Of a stretch of DNA of 64,000 nt, positions 21,091-32,250 are shown piece by piece. The stretch is from contig CM029131.1 in NCBI GenBank assembly GCA_016859345.1, positions 11,081,599-11,145,598 of the forward strand, written 5' to 3'. Position 1 is the first letter of the stretch. Every line of letters begins with the position of its first letter. This stretch comes from Istiophorus platypterus (lineage: Eukaryota; Chordata; Actinopteri; Istiophoriformes; Istiophoridae). The position numbers were made by a program, and so were the translations under genes. The notes under the pieces were generated by a model. It was not told the DNA's origin, did not search any database, and was given only the letters and a program-made list of their open reading frames with translations.

Positions 21091-22676
21091 ACTAATCGCA
21101 ACAGACGCACGCACGTGCTCGGTCGCGCACACATAAACACCGATACACACACACACACACATACGAGCACACACCCCTTCCCCGTTACCTCACCCCACCA
21201 TCTCTCTGAGCTGGACTCCCCACCCCACCCCTTTTTTTTTTTTAACCATCCACCACCACTGTTTCATTTCCTCGCTGCTCCCGCCCCCACCCAACCCAAC
21301 CACCCCCCCCCCTTCCTTGTCCGATGTTTGGTGTGAATTGTGGTGGGGGTCAGAGTTCAAGGCGTGCAGAGAATTATCTTGATTTATGCCCCCTGAGCTC
21401 AGCGGCGGTCGCGGTGCGGCGTGGCGGGCGGGCGGGCGGTGGGCCGTTGGGCCGGTGATGTAGAGGTGAGATGCCCCCCCCCCTTAAGCCCCATTTTTTT
21501 TTTCATCCCCTTAATGGCAGCGACGGTGACAGCACCAGCGCATCATCAAGCCGGACAAATGCTCTCGCCGCGCGCCAGCGATTTTTCCTCCTTCGCGGGC
21601 TGAAGGTGCATCATATATCTCTAAAACCACCCAATGTGGTGCTGAGAGATGTGTTTCTAAACCGCATTGATTTGGACGCTTTACAAGGCGAACGTGTGGA
21701 GGACGACGCGGTTGCGTTTCTTTTGTTTTGTTTTTTCTCCAGACCCTGATGGTTTTGGCGCCGGGGCCGTAAAACAAGTGATTTTCATGGAGACAGGGAG
21801 TCAATCCCGTTTTTATACCTCTGGGTTGACACGTGTAAACACTATATAAACCAGACGTGGGTCAAATCCCGTTTTGTTTCACACTGCTGAACCTGACATG
21901 GAGGATTTATCTCCTCAGCTGTCGATCACGGACGAGTCACCAATATAAAGGGTAGCTAAGTACAGTCAATGGCCAGTAACATGCACTGGCTATTACAGAA
22001 ACCTGTCTCCAATCTCTTGATTTTAACATTAAGTGGACAGATGGGGGTAAAAAAAAAAGGAAAAAGCAGCTGCTTCTTCAGCAGTGAGGACATCATGATG
22101 TCATCCGACCTGCCCGGTGACTAAACACCAGTGTTTCCATTACCGTTCATCAAAACCAGTTCTTGGATCCAAAGGATTTGGAAGATCTCAACGGGTATTT
22201 ACTTCCAGGGAATAGAGGAGCTCACGCAATTAAAACAAACCCTGTCTCACAGTCTGGAAATGCAGCTGTTTTGAATCCGACCATAATCAATGAATTATGC
22301 AGGTCTTAGCACAGTTTGTTGCTTGAGTTTGTGGCCGTTAAGTAGAAGTAGAGACGTAAAAAGTTTAAGACGTGACAGAAATGACTGAAGACGGAAAATG
22401 TCTGTCGGCGGCCCTGCCGGTCCGACGGTTTTATAGCCTCCGAGGCGAGACGTTCGCGAGCGGCCCCAGAGAAGCAAAGCTAAATGTAGGTCTTGGCCTA
22501 GGACTAGGCTGCGGTCAGGGTCTGAAAGACTAGACCGGGTTTAATCCTCCAATCCAAACACGCAGTGTGCTGGCGTGCCGCTGCAGCCGAGGCCCGTCCA
22601 AGCGAAAGACGCACATTCTCCACGGTGCGACCTGACGGGCAGAGCGCGGAAAAGAAACAAATCGCTGCCAGGGCTA

Positions 22677-22770
22677 TGGCGGTGCACGCCCGAAAACTCC
22701 GCTCAATCAAGCGCGGAACTAAAAACATTACGAAAATACAAGGCTCGGGGGTTCGGTTCCCACCGGGGGC
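22677..22770 (+). mobile_element. Possible tRNA-like/SINE fragment
   Basis: A B-box-like GGTTCGGTTCC (22750-22760) sits in a near-paired arm (GGGGG / CCCAC). A weak A-box-like TGGCGGTGCACG lies about 70 bp upstream, a wider spacing than in most tRNAs. The antisense peptide APGGNRTPE is another signature often produced by tRNA-derived sequence. A TG tract follows within 50 bp and could be a simple-repeat tail. Weaker than the 18.7 kb case. Confidence 0.3.
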
Positions 22771-22804
22771 CACCATCGCTGCAGATGTGTACACTATTGA
22801 TACT

Positions 22805-22877
22805 GTGTGTGTGTGTGTGTTGGACAGCAGCTTCCACCAATTGGTTTGTTCACCTCTACACACACACACACACACAC
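22805..22877. repeat. Inverted TG/CA pair
   Basis: (TG)8 at 22805-22820 and (CA)10 at 22858-22877 are separated by 37 bp, so the strands could fold into a hairpin. Confidence 0.9.
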
Positions 22878-24365
22878 TCTCCGGTGCCGACTGGTGATAT
22901 TCCTTCAAAAAAAAGAAAAAGGACTGGCATCTTTGCCGCTAACAGGCTCCTGTCATAGAGAAACCCCTGAAAAAGTGACGCTAAAGTTGAATTCAGTTTT
23001 GTTTCTTACCGTTTGCTTTTTATTTTTTTGGTCAACCGGTCTTTCGGCGATTGGCGTGACTCCTAAAGACACGAAATCGGGCACTGGTGCAAGAGCACGG
23101 AGGAGAAATGACAGTCGGGAAAATGCAGCAGGTTCCTGTTGATCCTCAGAGTGCAGGTTCCTCAGCGAGCTGGGTCGCAAACGGCGGCGGGTGCAGGAAC
23201 AGCGATATTGTCGGTAAAAGCAGAGAGGCAGGATGCGTCCCAGGCGGCCATTTTTTTTTATTTTGGACCAGGTGCACGTTGTCACGAGCGGTAAAATCCT
23301 GCTCCGCAGCTCGATCCCCGATACGCAAATCGCATCCAGTAATTTGCCCGAAACCAGACTCTCACCCGGAGTTTAAATGCGATGAGCGCGGCGGCGATTG
23401 AATCTTTCCACCTCACAGACACGTGAAAACGCCGTGTCCGATTCGTGCTGATGTGGCATAATCCCCCCCCACCAACACACGCACACACACATGGTGGAGT
23501 AATGTAATCTTCACATTATCCGCATCCGCCACGTGTAATCTGCGTTTCCGAGTCCATGCTCATTTCGTGGCGGTGGCGTCGAGGCGGAGGATTCAGCGCC
23601 CGCGTGTGTTTGCAGCGCAAGATGTGCGCATCTGGATCAGCCTGCCTGTGCCCCCCCTCACCCCCCACACTGCCTGTAAGATTACCTACAAACCAGTCTG
23701 TGTGTGCGTTCCTGCCCGGTCGGCGAGTCACGCTCCGCCACCTGCACCCGTCCGTTCAGGCGCCGGCGACCCGGGCGGCCGTTTCCCGTCGGCGGAGAGA
23801 AGCGGAGCGCCCGTGTTGGATTTACCGCGCCTCCGCCGCGCCACCCGTTTCTCCCATGGACCCCCGGCCCCACCGTGGTCGTGACTACCCATGCACAGAT
23901 GCGCTTGAGGTTGGGTGGAGGCGTTACGGAGGTGTGTATATTCTTGTCAGCCCGCTTGACAGCATGACATGAAAATGTATTTGTTTTTACGATGTGTGAG
24001 GGGAGACCGTTTGGGGGTAAGGAGGCGGCGGCGACCCCTGGAACCTAAACTCCATCCCAACCTCATCTTCTACTCCTACCCCCAGCAAATTGAAAGCCCC
24101 CCCCACGCTGCCGCCACCTCCTCCTCCTCCTCCTTCCCTCGGCGTGCCCTTGCACCTGGCCCCTCTGCTGGGGCCTGTCATCCATTTTATCTCTCTCTTC
24201 TTCAGTGGTCCCAGCATGTGGGTGGGGGGGGGGTGTCAAAGGTCTCAGAGTGTGCGGCGCCGCCTTCGCTGTTTACCTCCAGTTTCGACAGGAGCCTATT
24301 TGCTCCCGCTGCCCCCCCCTCCCGTGCGACTTTACTTTGAGCTCGTTTGACTGGGAGACAGTGTT

Positions 24366-24555
24366 AAGAAAGAGACGGGAGGGAGGGGGAGGGAGGAGGG
24401 AGGGAGGAGAGGCAAAATAGGGGGAGAGGAAACAGAAGTTGACAGCACTTCCTCCTTCTTGGCGACCGTGAGGGAATCTGCTGCGTGTGATGAGGAGGAA
24501 GAGTAGCAGGGAGGAGGGGAGGGGTTGGAAGAACGAGGGAGCGAGTGAGGAAGAC
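24366..24555 (+). repeat. Polypurine tract (GGGAGGA-type)
   Basis: About 190 bp with few pyrimidines, built on GGGA/GGAGG units and interrupted at 24412-24490. Long polypurine-polypyrimidine mirror-like DNA can adopt triplex (H-DNA) structure. Confidence 0.8.
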
Positions 24556-25129
24556 GGGAGACGCTGCTGATTCAGCACTGCAGTATAGATTTTCACCCCC
24601 CCCCCAAAAAACACACACACACACACTACCTTCGCAGCCCCCCCACGCTCTCTCCAAGCCGGGGCCGGTCCTGCCAAATGAAGTTCCCGGTTCGCAAATC
24701 TAATTCCCCCCCACTTTTTCCTGGGGAAAACCTATTGAGGGTCATTAGATTTTCCCTGCCACATAATATCTAGCAAGCAGCGCCTCTAAAGAAATCACCC
24801 TCACGAAAATAAATGACAAATTGGGTTTGGGGCCTGTGGTGTGGGTGCATGTGTGTCTGGGTTTTTTTGTGTGTGTGTGTGTGCGATATACGATTGCGTG
24901 AACCCTGACCCAGCCGAGGGGGGGGGGGCAATTCCCACGCATTTTCTCCACAAGAGGAGAACTTTTCATTCCGATCTAGGGATGTTCGGGGGTTAAGGAA
25001 GACGACGGGGCCTCGCTCACCAACATATATACCTACAGGCAGGCACACACACGCCCCCGATGGAAAAGGCCCCGGCGCAGATAACCGAGCTCAGCCGGAG
25101 AGACTACGGCGTCTAATTACCCCGAGCGG
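24556..25129. other. Non-coding sequence with CA/TG and poly-C/G
   Basis: Poly-C with (CA)n at 24596-24627, TG at 24868-24882 and poly-G at 24919-24929. Unique sequence in between contains no supported exon. Confidence 0.5.
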
Positions 25130-25450
25130 GCGCAGCGGAGGGTAGGGCTATTCATTTCACCAGTAAAATAGCCCCTGATAACGTGCCTCTTTTTTTTTCT
25201 TTTTCTTTTCTTTCTTTTTTTTTTTGTTGTACAGTATCGCAGGGGCCAGTGATTGAATTACAGAGCATCCCCCGGTGACTAAGAGCCTGTAATTACAGTG
25301 TAATTTAAGATTACATTATTAACCGGCTGACTTTATTAGAATGTAACTTCACCTCCGCAGTTAGTTACATCCTTATCATGGAAAAAAAAAAAAAGGAGAT
25401 GATTAAGGCAAAGAGGAAATTGCCGCAATTGTCCTTTTGTGGCTGCGAGG
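25130..25450. promoter_or_regulatory. Candidate enhancer with a TGTAAT/ATTACA cluster
   Basis: This is one of the strongest non-coding-element-like islands in the window. TGTAATTACA (25288-25297) is a perfect palindrome. It overlaps a second inverted pair ending TGTAATT (25299-25305), and a further ATTACA lies at 25310-25315. Upstream are GGCTATTCATTTCACC (25146) and CCTGATAACG; downstream are GTTAGTTACATCC and AGATGATTAAGG. A T-rich tract interrupts it at 25191-25228 and poly-A at 25382-25394. TAATTA palindromes suit paired-type homeodomain dimers; this is inferred. Confidence 0.4.
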
Positions 25451-27180
25451 GTGAGTCTGGCTTATTAGCGGCGTTCGGTGAGGGGGGGGGGGTCACGGTG
25501 GTGTTTTGACAGGGTTCTGCGAAGGAGGTGAAAAAAGGTTCCCAGGTGACGAAGACCACGTTTGCCGTGGTCTGGTGTATTTTCTGCCCTTCGCCTGATC
25601 CTCTGTCTGGACCCCCCCCCCCCTTCCTCGTGCTGTGTGATTGTTTAATGTCAGGATTAAATGGCGGCTGAGGAAAGAAGCTCTCGCTGTTGATTCCCAT
25701 ATAAATAATTCATATATCAAAATCCATGGTAGCTGTAATGGAAATATCTAATATCTGATTCAGGTGTTTGGGAGGAATCGCGATGACATGCCTCCGAACA
25801 GCGAATACTGTGCAGCGATTGCGGAAACTTATACATGACAACACTGACACGAGCTCTGTTCCTCAGAATTAGTTTTTTGTTCCACACGTCTCATCTCGGC
25901 TTTTTCTTTCTCTACAGTGTTTAGTTTTGTTTTTTTGCGACAAAACTGTGTCTTTAAGATGCCTTTTATACCCAGGAAAAAAAAAATGTGACACATCTAC
26001 AATTGACCTGCTAATATCATATATATATATATATTTATATATGTTCTCCTGCCGAGGCGCTTTTGCGCCCAATCGCCTTTTTCTCCTCCGTCCTGCTTTA
26101 TTGATTTTCTTTTCTCTTTTTTTTTTTTGATTTTTCTGTGAAAAGAGAAAAGAATTGGGGATTTAGTTTGAAGAGCCCGTGTGGATACAGGTGGCTGGAA
26201 TTTGGCGAAAAACAGTTGGTTCTTCTCCCTTTTCATCCCCCCGTCCAAAAACATTAAAGCCGCTGCCTTAAAACCTCGGTTCACAGGCAGCTGGTAGCTT
26301 TTGGACACCGGCGACCGCCAAGATTATGTCCACACTGAGTTGCCTAAACCTGAAAATGCATCTTTTTACCTCTCTTTTTTCCCCCTGCCCTTAACATTCA
26401 ATCCTATTTTTCTGTGTCAAAACGAGTCAGCTTTTTGAAACTGCTCTCCGGGGAAGATGAATCTACAAAAAAAAAAAAAAAAAAAATTGCTGGCTTTGCA
26501 TTTTAGTTTTTTCTTTCTTTTTTTTTTTAGTTTCTGCTCTGATACAGTTGGATATTTTGTTGCATTATAAATAAAAAGTGATTTAACGACGTCTGTGCAG
26601 GAGGAGTTACTGTCCGTGCAGCTGCCAGACACAACTAAGTGAAAAATATGTAGATGTGAAATAACTAGATTGTGAGTTTAGCTGCATTAAAGCACAGTAT
26701 AGGGGATCAGAGTGAGCGGGGGGGGCAGGACGGGTTAGAAACCTGCAGAGTAACACGACGGTCGTGGTGCCTTGTTGTGTTGTTCGCCAGCGGGAATAGG
26801 ATGAAGAAGAAGAGGTTTAACCATTAACAGGGTTTTTGAATTGAGCCAGTCGAGTGTGGATATAGTCAAAGGACGTAAATCGAATGAAAGTGACATTCTG
26901 ACCTGCCAGGAACAATCCGCATTCAAAATGATACAAGAAAATACATTATAAAAGCCATGAAAAAGGTATAAATAATATAGACATTTGCCCTTAAGAGCTC
27001 CCATACACACTCAGAGACCGAGCCCAGAGACACACACACACCGCCGTGCCAGAGTTGACCCGAAGCTGAAACCAGATTAACCCCGGTCGCCGGATCTCGC
27101 GCACAAATCCTCTCAAGGTGCCAAAAAAAAAAGAAGAGGAGGAAAAGAAACCCCAACATGGGCCAGGACGCGGATAACGA
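25451..27180. other. AT-rich non-coding sequence with homopolymers
   Basis: Poly-G (25482-25491), poly-C (25612-25623), (TA)n (26018-26042), poly-T (26119-26129), poly-A (26466-26486) and poly-T (26519-26529). 26640-27000 is unique. No gene is supported. Confidence 0.55.
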
Positions 27181-27260
27181 TGACACATCCCTTCATTAGC
27201 ATCATATCAGAGTTATGGATTAGACTCGACAATGGCGGCCATTGTGGAGGCCGCTATCAG
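27181..27260. promoter_or_regulatory. Candidate element with ACAATGGC palindrome
   Basis: ACAATGGC and its inverse GCCATTGT flank a single G (27229-27245). Just upstream are CATTAGCATCATATC and GGATTAGAC. The palindrome combines a SOX-type ACAAT core with a YY1-type GCCAT core on each arm. The CpG-rich sequence that follows (to about 27660) could be a promoter, but no transcript evidence exists. Confidence 0.3.
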
Positions 27261-27826
27261 GAATCTACCACGCGAAGGGGCTGAAGACGGCGGCAGCTCT
27301 CGGTCGGCAAGAGGTTGTTGGTTGGAGGTGTGAAGGTTACACAGGCATCGTGTCAGTGAGAGGGTGCAGCGTTAATCAGGCGGATTTGTAGCATCCCCGA
27401 TTTTCGCTGCGTTTGTCATCAGCTCAGGTCGGCGAAACAGCCGAGGAAGACGGTCGGAGACGGAGTGAGAGGAAGAGGACGGATGGGGGGGACGTCTCCT
27501 GACGCCCGAAGAAGAAGGAAGACAAAGCGAGAGGGAGCGGGAAAGAAACGGCCGGGGGGGTCGAGCCCAGAAAAAGCTCGCCAGCTCACCACGCGACTCC
27601 CATAACGCCAACGCAGCGATTATGGGCGACGTTCTGGCCATGTTCTGCAGCGCACGTACAAGTGGCCGTGTGGACGTTGTGTGTCTGTGTGTTGTGTGTC
27701 CTCAGACAGCTGAGGCTGCTGTAACGCTGATGCTTGTGGGTTTGTGCGGGGTCCGTCTTTGTGTGCGCGTAGGCAGCCATGTTGTTTGCTTCTGCCTTGT
27801 TAGCTGGGTTTGTCGCCGTCATATTG

Positions 27827-27911
27827 GTGTGTGTGCGTGTGTGTGTGTGTGTGTGTGCGCGTGTTACACTCTCTCTCTTTCCCCCTTGTCTTCAGACACA
27901 CACACACACAC
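27827..27911. repeat. Inverted (TG)n and (CA)n tracts
   Basis: TG tract 27827-27863 and CA tract 27895-27911 lie 31 bp apart across a CT-rich spacer. They can pair as a hairpin. Confidence 0.92.
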
Positions 27912-28004
27912 TTTAACACGGTAGCTCTCTGCAACTCTAAGTGAACTCTAGCTTGTCAGAGCTGCAGGCATCAACATCTCAACCGCTTCTAAATATTTGG
28001 GGAG

Positions 28005-28093
28005 GGAGGAGGAGGAGGAGGAGGAGGAGGAGGAGGAGGCCGTTGGAGGGAGACGAGGAATACAATGAGTGTGTGTGTGTGTGTGTGTGTGTG
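28005..28093. repeat. (AGG)n plus (TG)n
   Basis: (GGA)n at 28005-28039 and, 30 bp later, (GT)12 at 28070-28093. A third, shorter TG tract lies at 28223-28244. Confidence 0.95.
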
Positions 28094-28222
28094 GGATTGT
28101 AGGACACAGATAACAACAGCACCCTCTCCCCTTTTTTTAAGAACAGAAACAGAGATGAGTCTTGCTCCTCTGCCTCCAAACACAGACGTAGCCTGGGAAG
28201 AGCAATGTGTAGCATCATGGAA

Positions 28223-28244
28223 GTGTGTGTGTGTGTGTGTGTGT
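28223..28244. repeat. (GT)11 microsatellite
   Basis: Pure TG tract. Confidence 0.93.
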
Positions 28245-29100
28245 TTTCCCTGCACTAATCTTTCACTTCTTCACTTCTTCCTCCTCTTCTTCGAGCTGGC
28301 TGCTCAGTGAGGACTTTTTTGGACAAGCGGAGGGACTTGACGTTGGGTTTAGGTCCAGTTTAATAATATTATTTTTGAGAGCGTTGTAAGACAAATCCAC
28401 TTTCCTTTCATACTCCCTGAAAAACTTTTGGTGACTCTATTTTCTCGGTTAACAGGTGTGAACGGGTGGAGTTTCGCTTCGCTGTCCTATTTCGTGTGTA
28501 GTATTTTCCAGCATTCTTTAGAAATAAAAAGCTGAGACTACAGTATTCGACCATCCGGCGATTACGAGAAACAGCGGAGGCTTTGAGGGCATTTAAACCC
28601 ACCGATTACTGCAGTAAATTCCACTTTCTTTCAAACTTGTTGGAGGAAGAATCGATGTCTTCCTTCCCGTATGACTGTTGTAGGAAATGGACAAACTGTC
28701 TGGGACCAAAACAATGAGAAACTTCTTTATTCTTCTGAAATCGTGCTGTTTATTTTTTTTAAAGGACTCTATGAGAAAAGTGGGCCAAAGATTTGGCTTC
28801 TTGAGGGAGACGGAGACCTTCAGTCTGTGAGAAAATCTGGAAATAACCAAAACTGGAGATACATGTTCTTTTCCTCGAGAGAAAAAAAGGAATAAAAATT
28901 TGGGGTCGAAAGTCCAATACGGATTGTTTTCTAAATGTTTTAGGCTGTAATTTCCCTCAAGCTGAATTTTCAATCCCGTTTTATTCGGAGAATTAGGTTC
29001 TGGTCGACGAAGTCTTCGAACCTGAGAGTGTGTGTGTTTGTGTGTCAGCTGCTCACCCACCTTTCACACCTGTGTGTGTCCGTGTTTGTCTTGGTGTGAA

Positions 29101-29666
29101 TACAGGCCGGATGAATGAGCGATCGCTGCATGTGTGAGGGCCCGCAGCTTTGTAAACATTACCTCATCACCGTCATGCTGCGGGGGCCCCCCCCCCCTCC
29201 AATCGGCCCCCAGGTCTGTGGGAACTGAAGCCCACTCTGCTGGCTGGAACAAAGGGCAGCCCCCTCCCCTGCCCCTCGCCCCCTTGCCCCAGTCACCGCT
29301 GCCCCAGCCCACCTCGCAACAAAAGGGGCCACGGGGCCTTAATTCCCAGGCAACGATATAAATGGTGGCCCCCGAGTCCAGAGGACGAGGCAGGAACGAA
29401 TGGGCCTGAAAACCGAACGGGGGGGGGGAGAAAAATGGCAAAGAAGTCATAAAAGAGCTGCCTCCCCCACCTACTCCTCCTCATCCTCATCCAAGAGGTC
29501 CTTTTGTCGGTGGGGGTAAGGGGAGGGGGGGCCGGAGGGGGGGGGGCAAGGGGACCGGGGTGAGAAGAGACAAAGGACAGGTCGGAGAGAGTGGCAGGGG
29601 TCAAAACTGCCAGCCGACCCCCCCACAGATGCAACCGAGGCTCCCTATCAAACACAGACATCCCAT

Positions 29667-29700
<34 letters not shown>

Positions 29701-31019
29701 GAGCGATTTCCACCAGTGGCCTCGGCCATTGGACGACGTGTCGGAGACAGTTTCTCAGGCGCAGGGTCCAAACGCTGAGGGAACGTCGGAACCGGGCGAC
29801 ATGTTATGGAGCAAAGAGCAGAACTGGTCTCGAAGTGTCTGAGAGCGCCGCGCCGACCCCCTCCCCCCGACCACATGGTGATGGTGCGCTGCAATATAGA
29901 GACTGACTAACGGAGTAACCTAAACCTCTGTGTCTTGAACAAACAGCTGAACTATCCCATCCGGTGACGCGAGATGTTGCCGCTCCGCTTTCCGTTTTCG
30001 AAAAACCCCCTAAAGCTTGAGTGAGAACTGAGCAGTGCGTCGTCTTCCTGCTTCCTTATTCACCCCGTTGAACCCTTCAGCCTCGTGCAGACTCAGACTT
30101 TTAGCATGACTTCCCTGACGTGGTCTGAGACAAGAGTAACAAATTTGAAAAAAAAGTTTTGAGCTCAGGACCGTCGCCGACTCATTGAGGCGGTTCTCAG
30201 GACTGCATCATGACCTCCGCGGCAGTAATCACAAACATGGTTGATTTTTATCGTAACCAAAAACTTGTGCTTGTGTAGTCGGAGCAGCTTGACAACAAGT
30301 CTTAGATGAGAGATAAGAGCATCTGATGAAAGCAACGGAGAAAACCAGGGGCCGGGGGAAGGAGGAAGTCTATATCAGCACATGCTGATCTCTTATATAT
30401 TCACATGGAAAACCGGTACAGCAACTTTTAATTTCTCCAACTGGAATTATCTTGGAACTATCTTGGAATTAATAGAACTTGTCTTGCGGTCTTGGTGCAC
30501 CGCCATGTTTTGCAGTGCAAGCATCGGAGCGATTCCCTGGCTTCATCCGATCTCATCTCACCTATCGCTCCTTCTTGTCGCCCACGACGTCTACGGAAGC
30601 GGCCGATTGGTCGACCCGACTTCCGTCCCGGAGGAGGGCGTGGAAACGGGGAAAATAAGCGGCGATGCCGTGCGATTTGTCCGTGAGGACGTCTCCGGCC
30701 TGTTCACGTTCGAGTCTTCACAGACGACTCAGTCTTGTTCCCATCAAATATTTTTTTGTTTTAAAAATGACGCAGCCACAGGTTCAGCCAACGCTGCTCC
30801 CATTAGCCCACAAAGATTATAACTTGAACATTGGCAGGAAAACACCGCAGAGTTATATTCTGTGGCCGATTTGTTACTTTAAAGAAAACCTTCTTCCAAA
30901 CACCATCAACTGCTGAGAGGAGTGTTGTTGTTTTTTATCTTTTCTTTCCTTTTTTTGTTGTTTTTTTCTACCCCCCCCTCCTTTGCAGTGCGGTTGGGGC
31001 GGGGCCGTCCGCTGGGCTG
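29101..31019. other. Non-coding sequence, GC-rich patches and a CA tract
   Basis: 29110-29400 is low-repeat apart from poly-C at 29188-29198, with CAGCTTTGTAAACATTACC (29144) and CCTTAATTCCCAGGCAACG (29337; contains an RFX-type half-site GGCAAC). G-rich runs lie at 29409-29418 and 29515-29550. 29900-30900 is unique, with a T-rich tract at 30925-30970. No exon is recognised. Confidence 0.5.
29666..29700. repeat. (CA)n with one CAAA interruption
   Basis: CA tract directly after unique sequence. The minus-strand frames read it as Cys/Val. Confidence 0.95.
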
Positions 31020-31160
31020 GTGAAGTGGCCGCGGAGAGTGCAGGATAATTGGGGCTATGTTGTATCTAGTGTCTGTGGCACTTGAGCGCTGGGGGTCAGG
31101 GACCTGAAAACACTGGCTCAACAGTTACCAATCATTTCAAACCCCCGGCTGCAGAAAAGC
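31020..31160. promoter_or_regulatory. Candidate regulatory island
   Basis: Repeat-free sequence with GGATAATTGGGGC (31043), CAACAGTTACCAATCATTTC (31119) and a CTGAAAACACTGG word. GATAATT/AATCA cores suit homeodomain or TALE factors. Judged on composition only. Confidence 0.25.
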
Positions 31161-31223
31161 ATGGCGGGCCAGCTTTCTCCCTCTCCCTGTGGAGGTTCAA
31201 AGGGACAGTGAGGTTCACAGGCC

Positions 31224-31241
31224 TGTGTGTGAGAGTGTGTG

Positions 31242-31277
<36 letters not shown>
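31224..31277. repeat. (TG)n with GAGAG steps
   Basis: Imperfect at the start (GTGTGAGA units), pure (GT)n from 31247. Confidence 0.95.
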
Positions 31278-31279
<2 letters not shown>

Positions 31280-31382
31280 CACTCTTTTGAAGGGAAAAGA
31301 AGCGCTCAGAGGCTAGAAGCTTGAACAATTAGACCAATTTTACTCCACTCTAGCTCCCCCCCCTCTGTTTCTGTTTCCCTCC

Positions 31383-31432
31383 CTCTCTCTCTCTCTCTCT
31401 CTCCCTCCCTCACACACACACACACACACACA
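31383..31432. repeat. Compound (CT)n-(CA)n
   Basis: (CT)n 31383-31403, a short CCCTCC linker, then (CA)n 31410-31432. The arrangement is the same as at 3119-3164. Confidence 0.95.
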
Positions 31433-31794
31433 ATCTTTACCAAACAAAGATCCAATGCTTTATAGTCTCCCTCCCCTCCATCCATTCATTCAGCAGACAA
31501 TCTATTTAACTTCTGAGCAGTTGATGACATTCAGCGTTTTTCAGCCACTCGCTCTCCGTCCTGAAATTAAAGACAATGCTCTTGAGGACGGTGCAAAATT
31601 GAAATTTATTGTTTTAGTGCATATTTAAGGCGAATCGCCACAAAGCCATTTGACCCCACGTTCACTTTGCGAGGCGTTTTACTTTCACTCCCAGGCAGGG
31701 GGTTTTACCGGGGAACTACCCCCCAACCAACCACCCACCCATCCTTCCTCCATCCCTCCCACCCCAACTTTTTCCCTTCCTCTTCCTCCGCATA
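31433..31794. other. Low-repeat non-coding sequence
   Basis: 31500-31690 is AT-rich and unique, with GAAATTTATTGTTTTAG at 31599. 31720-31790 is C-rich. No gene. Confidence 0.5.
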
Positions 31795-31910
31795 ACATTG
31801 TGGCCGCAGATTGTGTGGAATGCAATTAGAGTGCCTAAATTAAGTAGTAATGGAGAACCAGGTCTCCCTACCAGCGTTGCCCTGGCAACGGGCGCTCACA
31901 ACACCGCCTC
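31795..31910. promoter_or_regulatory. Candidate element with a perfect RFX X-box
   Basis: GTTGCCCTGGCAAC (31876-31889) is a perfect palindromic X-box matching the established RFX-family consensus (GTTGCC, two bases, GGCAAC). It is preceded by GCAATTAGAG, CTAAATTAAG and AGTAATGG cores. RFX X-boxes are known in promoters and enhancers of ciliary genes and in neural elements. No downstream gene is visible here. Confidence 0.45.
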
Positions 31911-32041
31911 TAGTAGTTTTGCTACTTTATCTGCAAAATGCACAATTGAGCTTTAAAACCGTCTCTCTGTCTGCAGGAGCCAGGCAGGCAGGGCGGAGGG
32001 GTGCGAGGAGGGAGGATAAAGGATGGGAGGGGGAGAGCAGA

Positions 32042-32055
32042 GGAGGGGGGGGGGG
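32042..32055. repeat. Poly-G run within G-rich sequence
   Basis: A G-rich section (32030-32095) contains two runs of nine or more G. It has quadruplex potential. Confidence 0.85.
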
Positions 32056-32114
32056 GGTGATTGGGAGTTGGTGTGGATGGATGGGGGGGGGGCGAACAGC
32101 TGCGTGCTAGGAGG

Positions 32115-32250
32115 TTTCTCTGCATCTTGTGATATTGCCGGCCGTCAAATATTTATTCCATAAACTGTCTAATGCGGCGCGATGCGCTCCTGCGAGCGGA
32201 TGAGGGGCCCAGATTTCAAAGACCCCCTCAAAGGATGACGTGTGTTCGGC
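32115..32250. promoter_or_regulatory. Candidate regulatory island
   Basis: Repeat-free sequence with GTCAAATATTTATTCCATAA (32144), CAGATTTCAAAG and AAAGGATGACGTG (32230; CRE-like half-site TGACG). It is bounded by G-rich and C-rich tracts. Inferred from composition. Confidence 0.25.

Larger units (their letters stand above)
21091..24365. other. Non-coding sequence with scattered simple repeats
   Basis: (CA)n lies at 21143-21162, poly-T at 21231-21243, poly-C at 21474-21483 and (GGGC) sequence at 21423-21440. 21750-22680 is unique, with a TATATAAA word at 21843. 23550-23900 is CpG-rich with open frames in several phases. A C-rich triplet tract lies at 24108-24135. No frame shows a known domain. 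Confidence 0.5.
27261..29100. other. CpG-rich then repeat-rich non-coding sequence
   Basis: 27260-27660 is relatively CpG-rich with no strong simple repeat. AGCCATGTTG (27776-27785) and CCGTCATATTGG are YY1-like. Then follow TG/CA, GGA and TG tracts. 28300-29000 is unique AT-rich sequence with open frames that I do not recognise. Confidence 0.5.

Noticed and set aside
22750..22760. Functional tRNA gene
   Set aside because: Only a B-box is good; the A-box is weak, spacing is too wide and no cloverleaf can be drawn.
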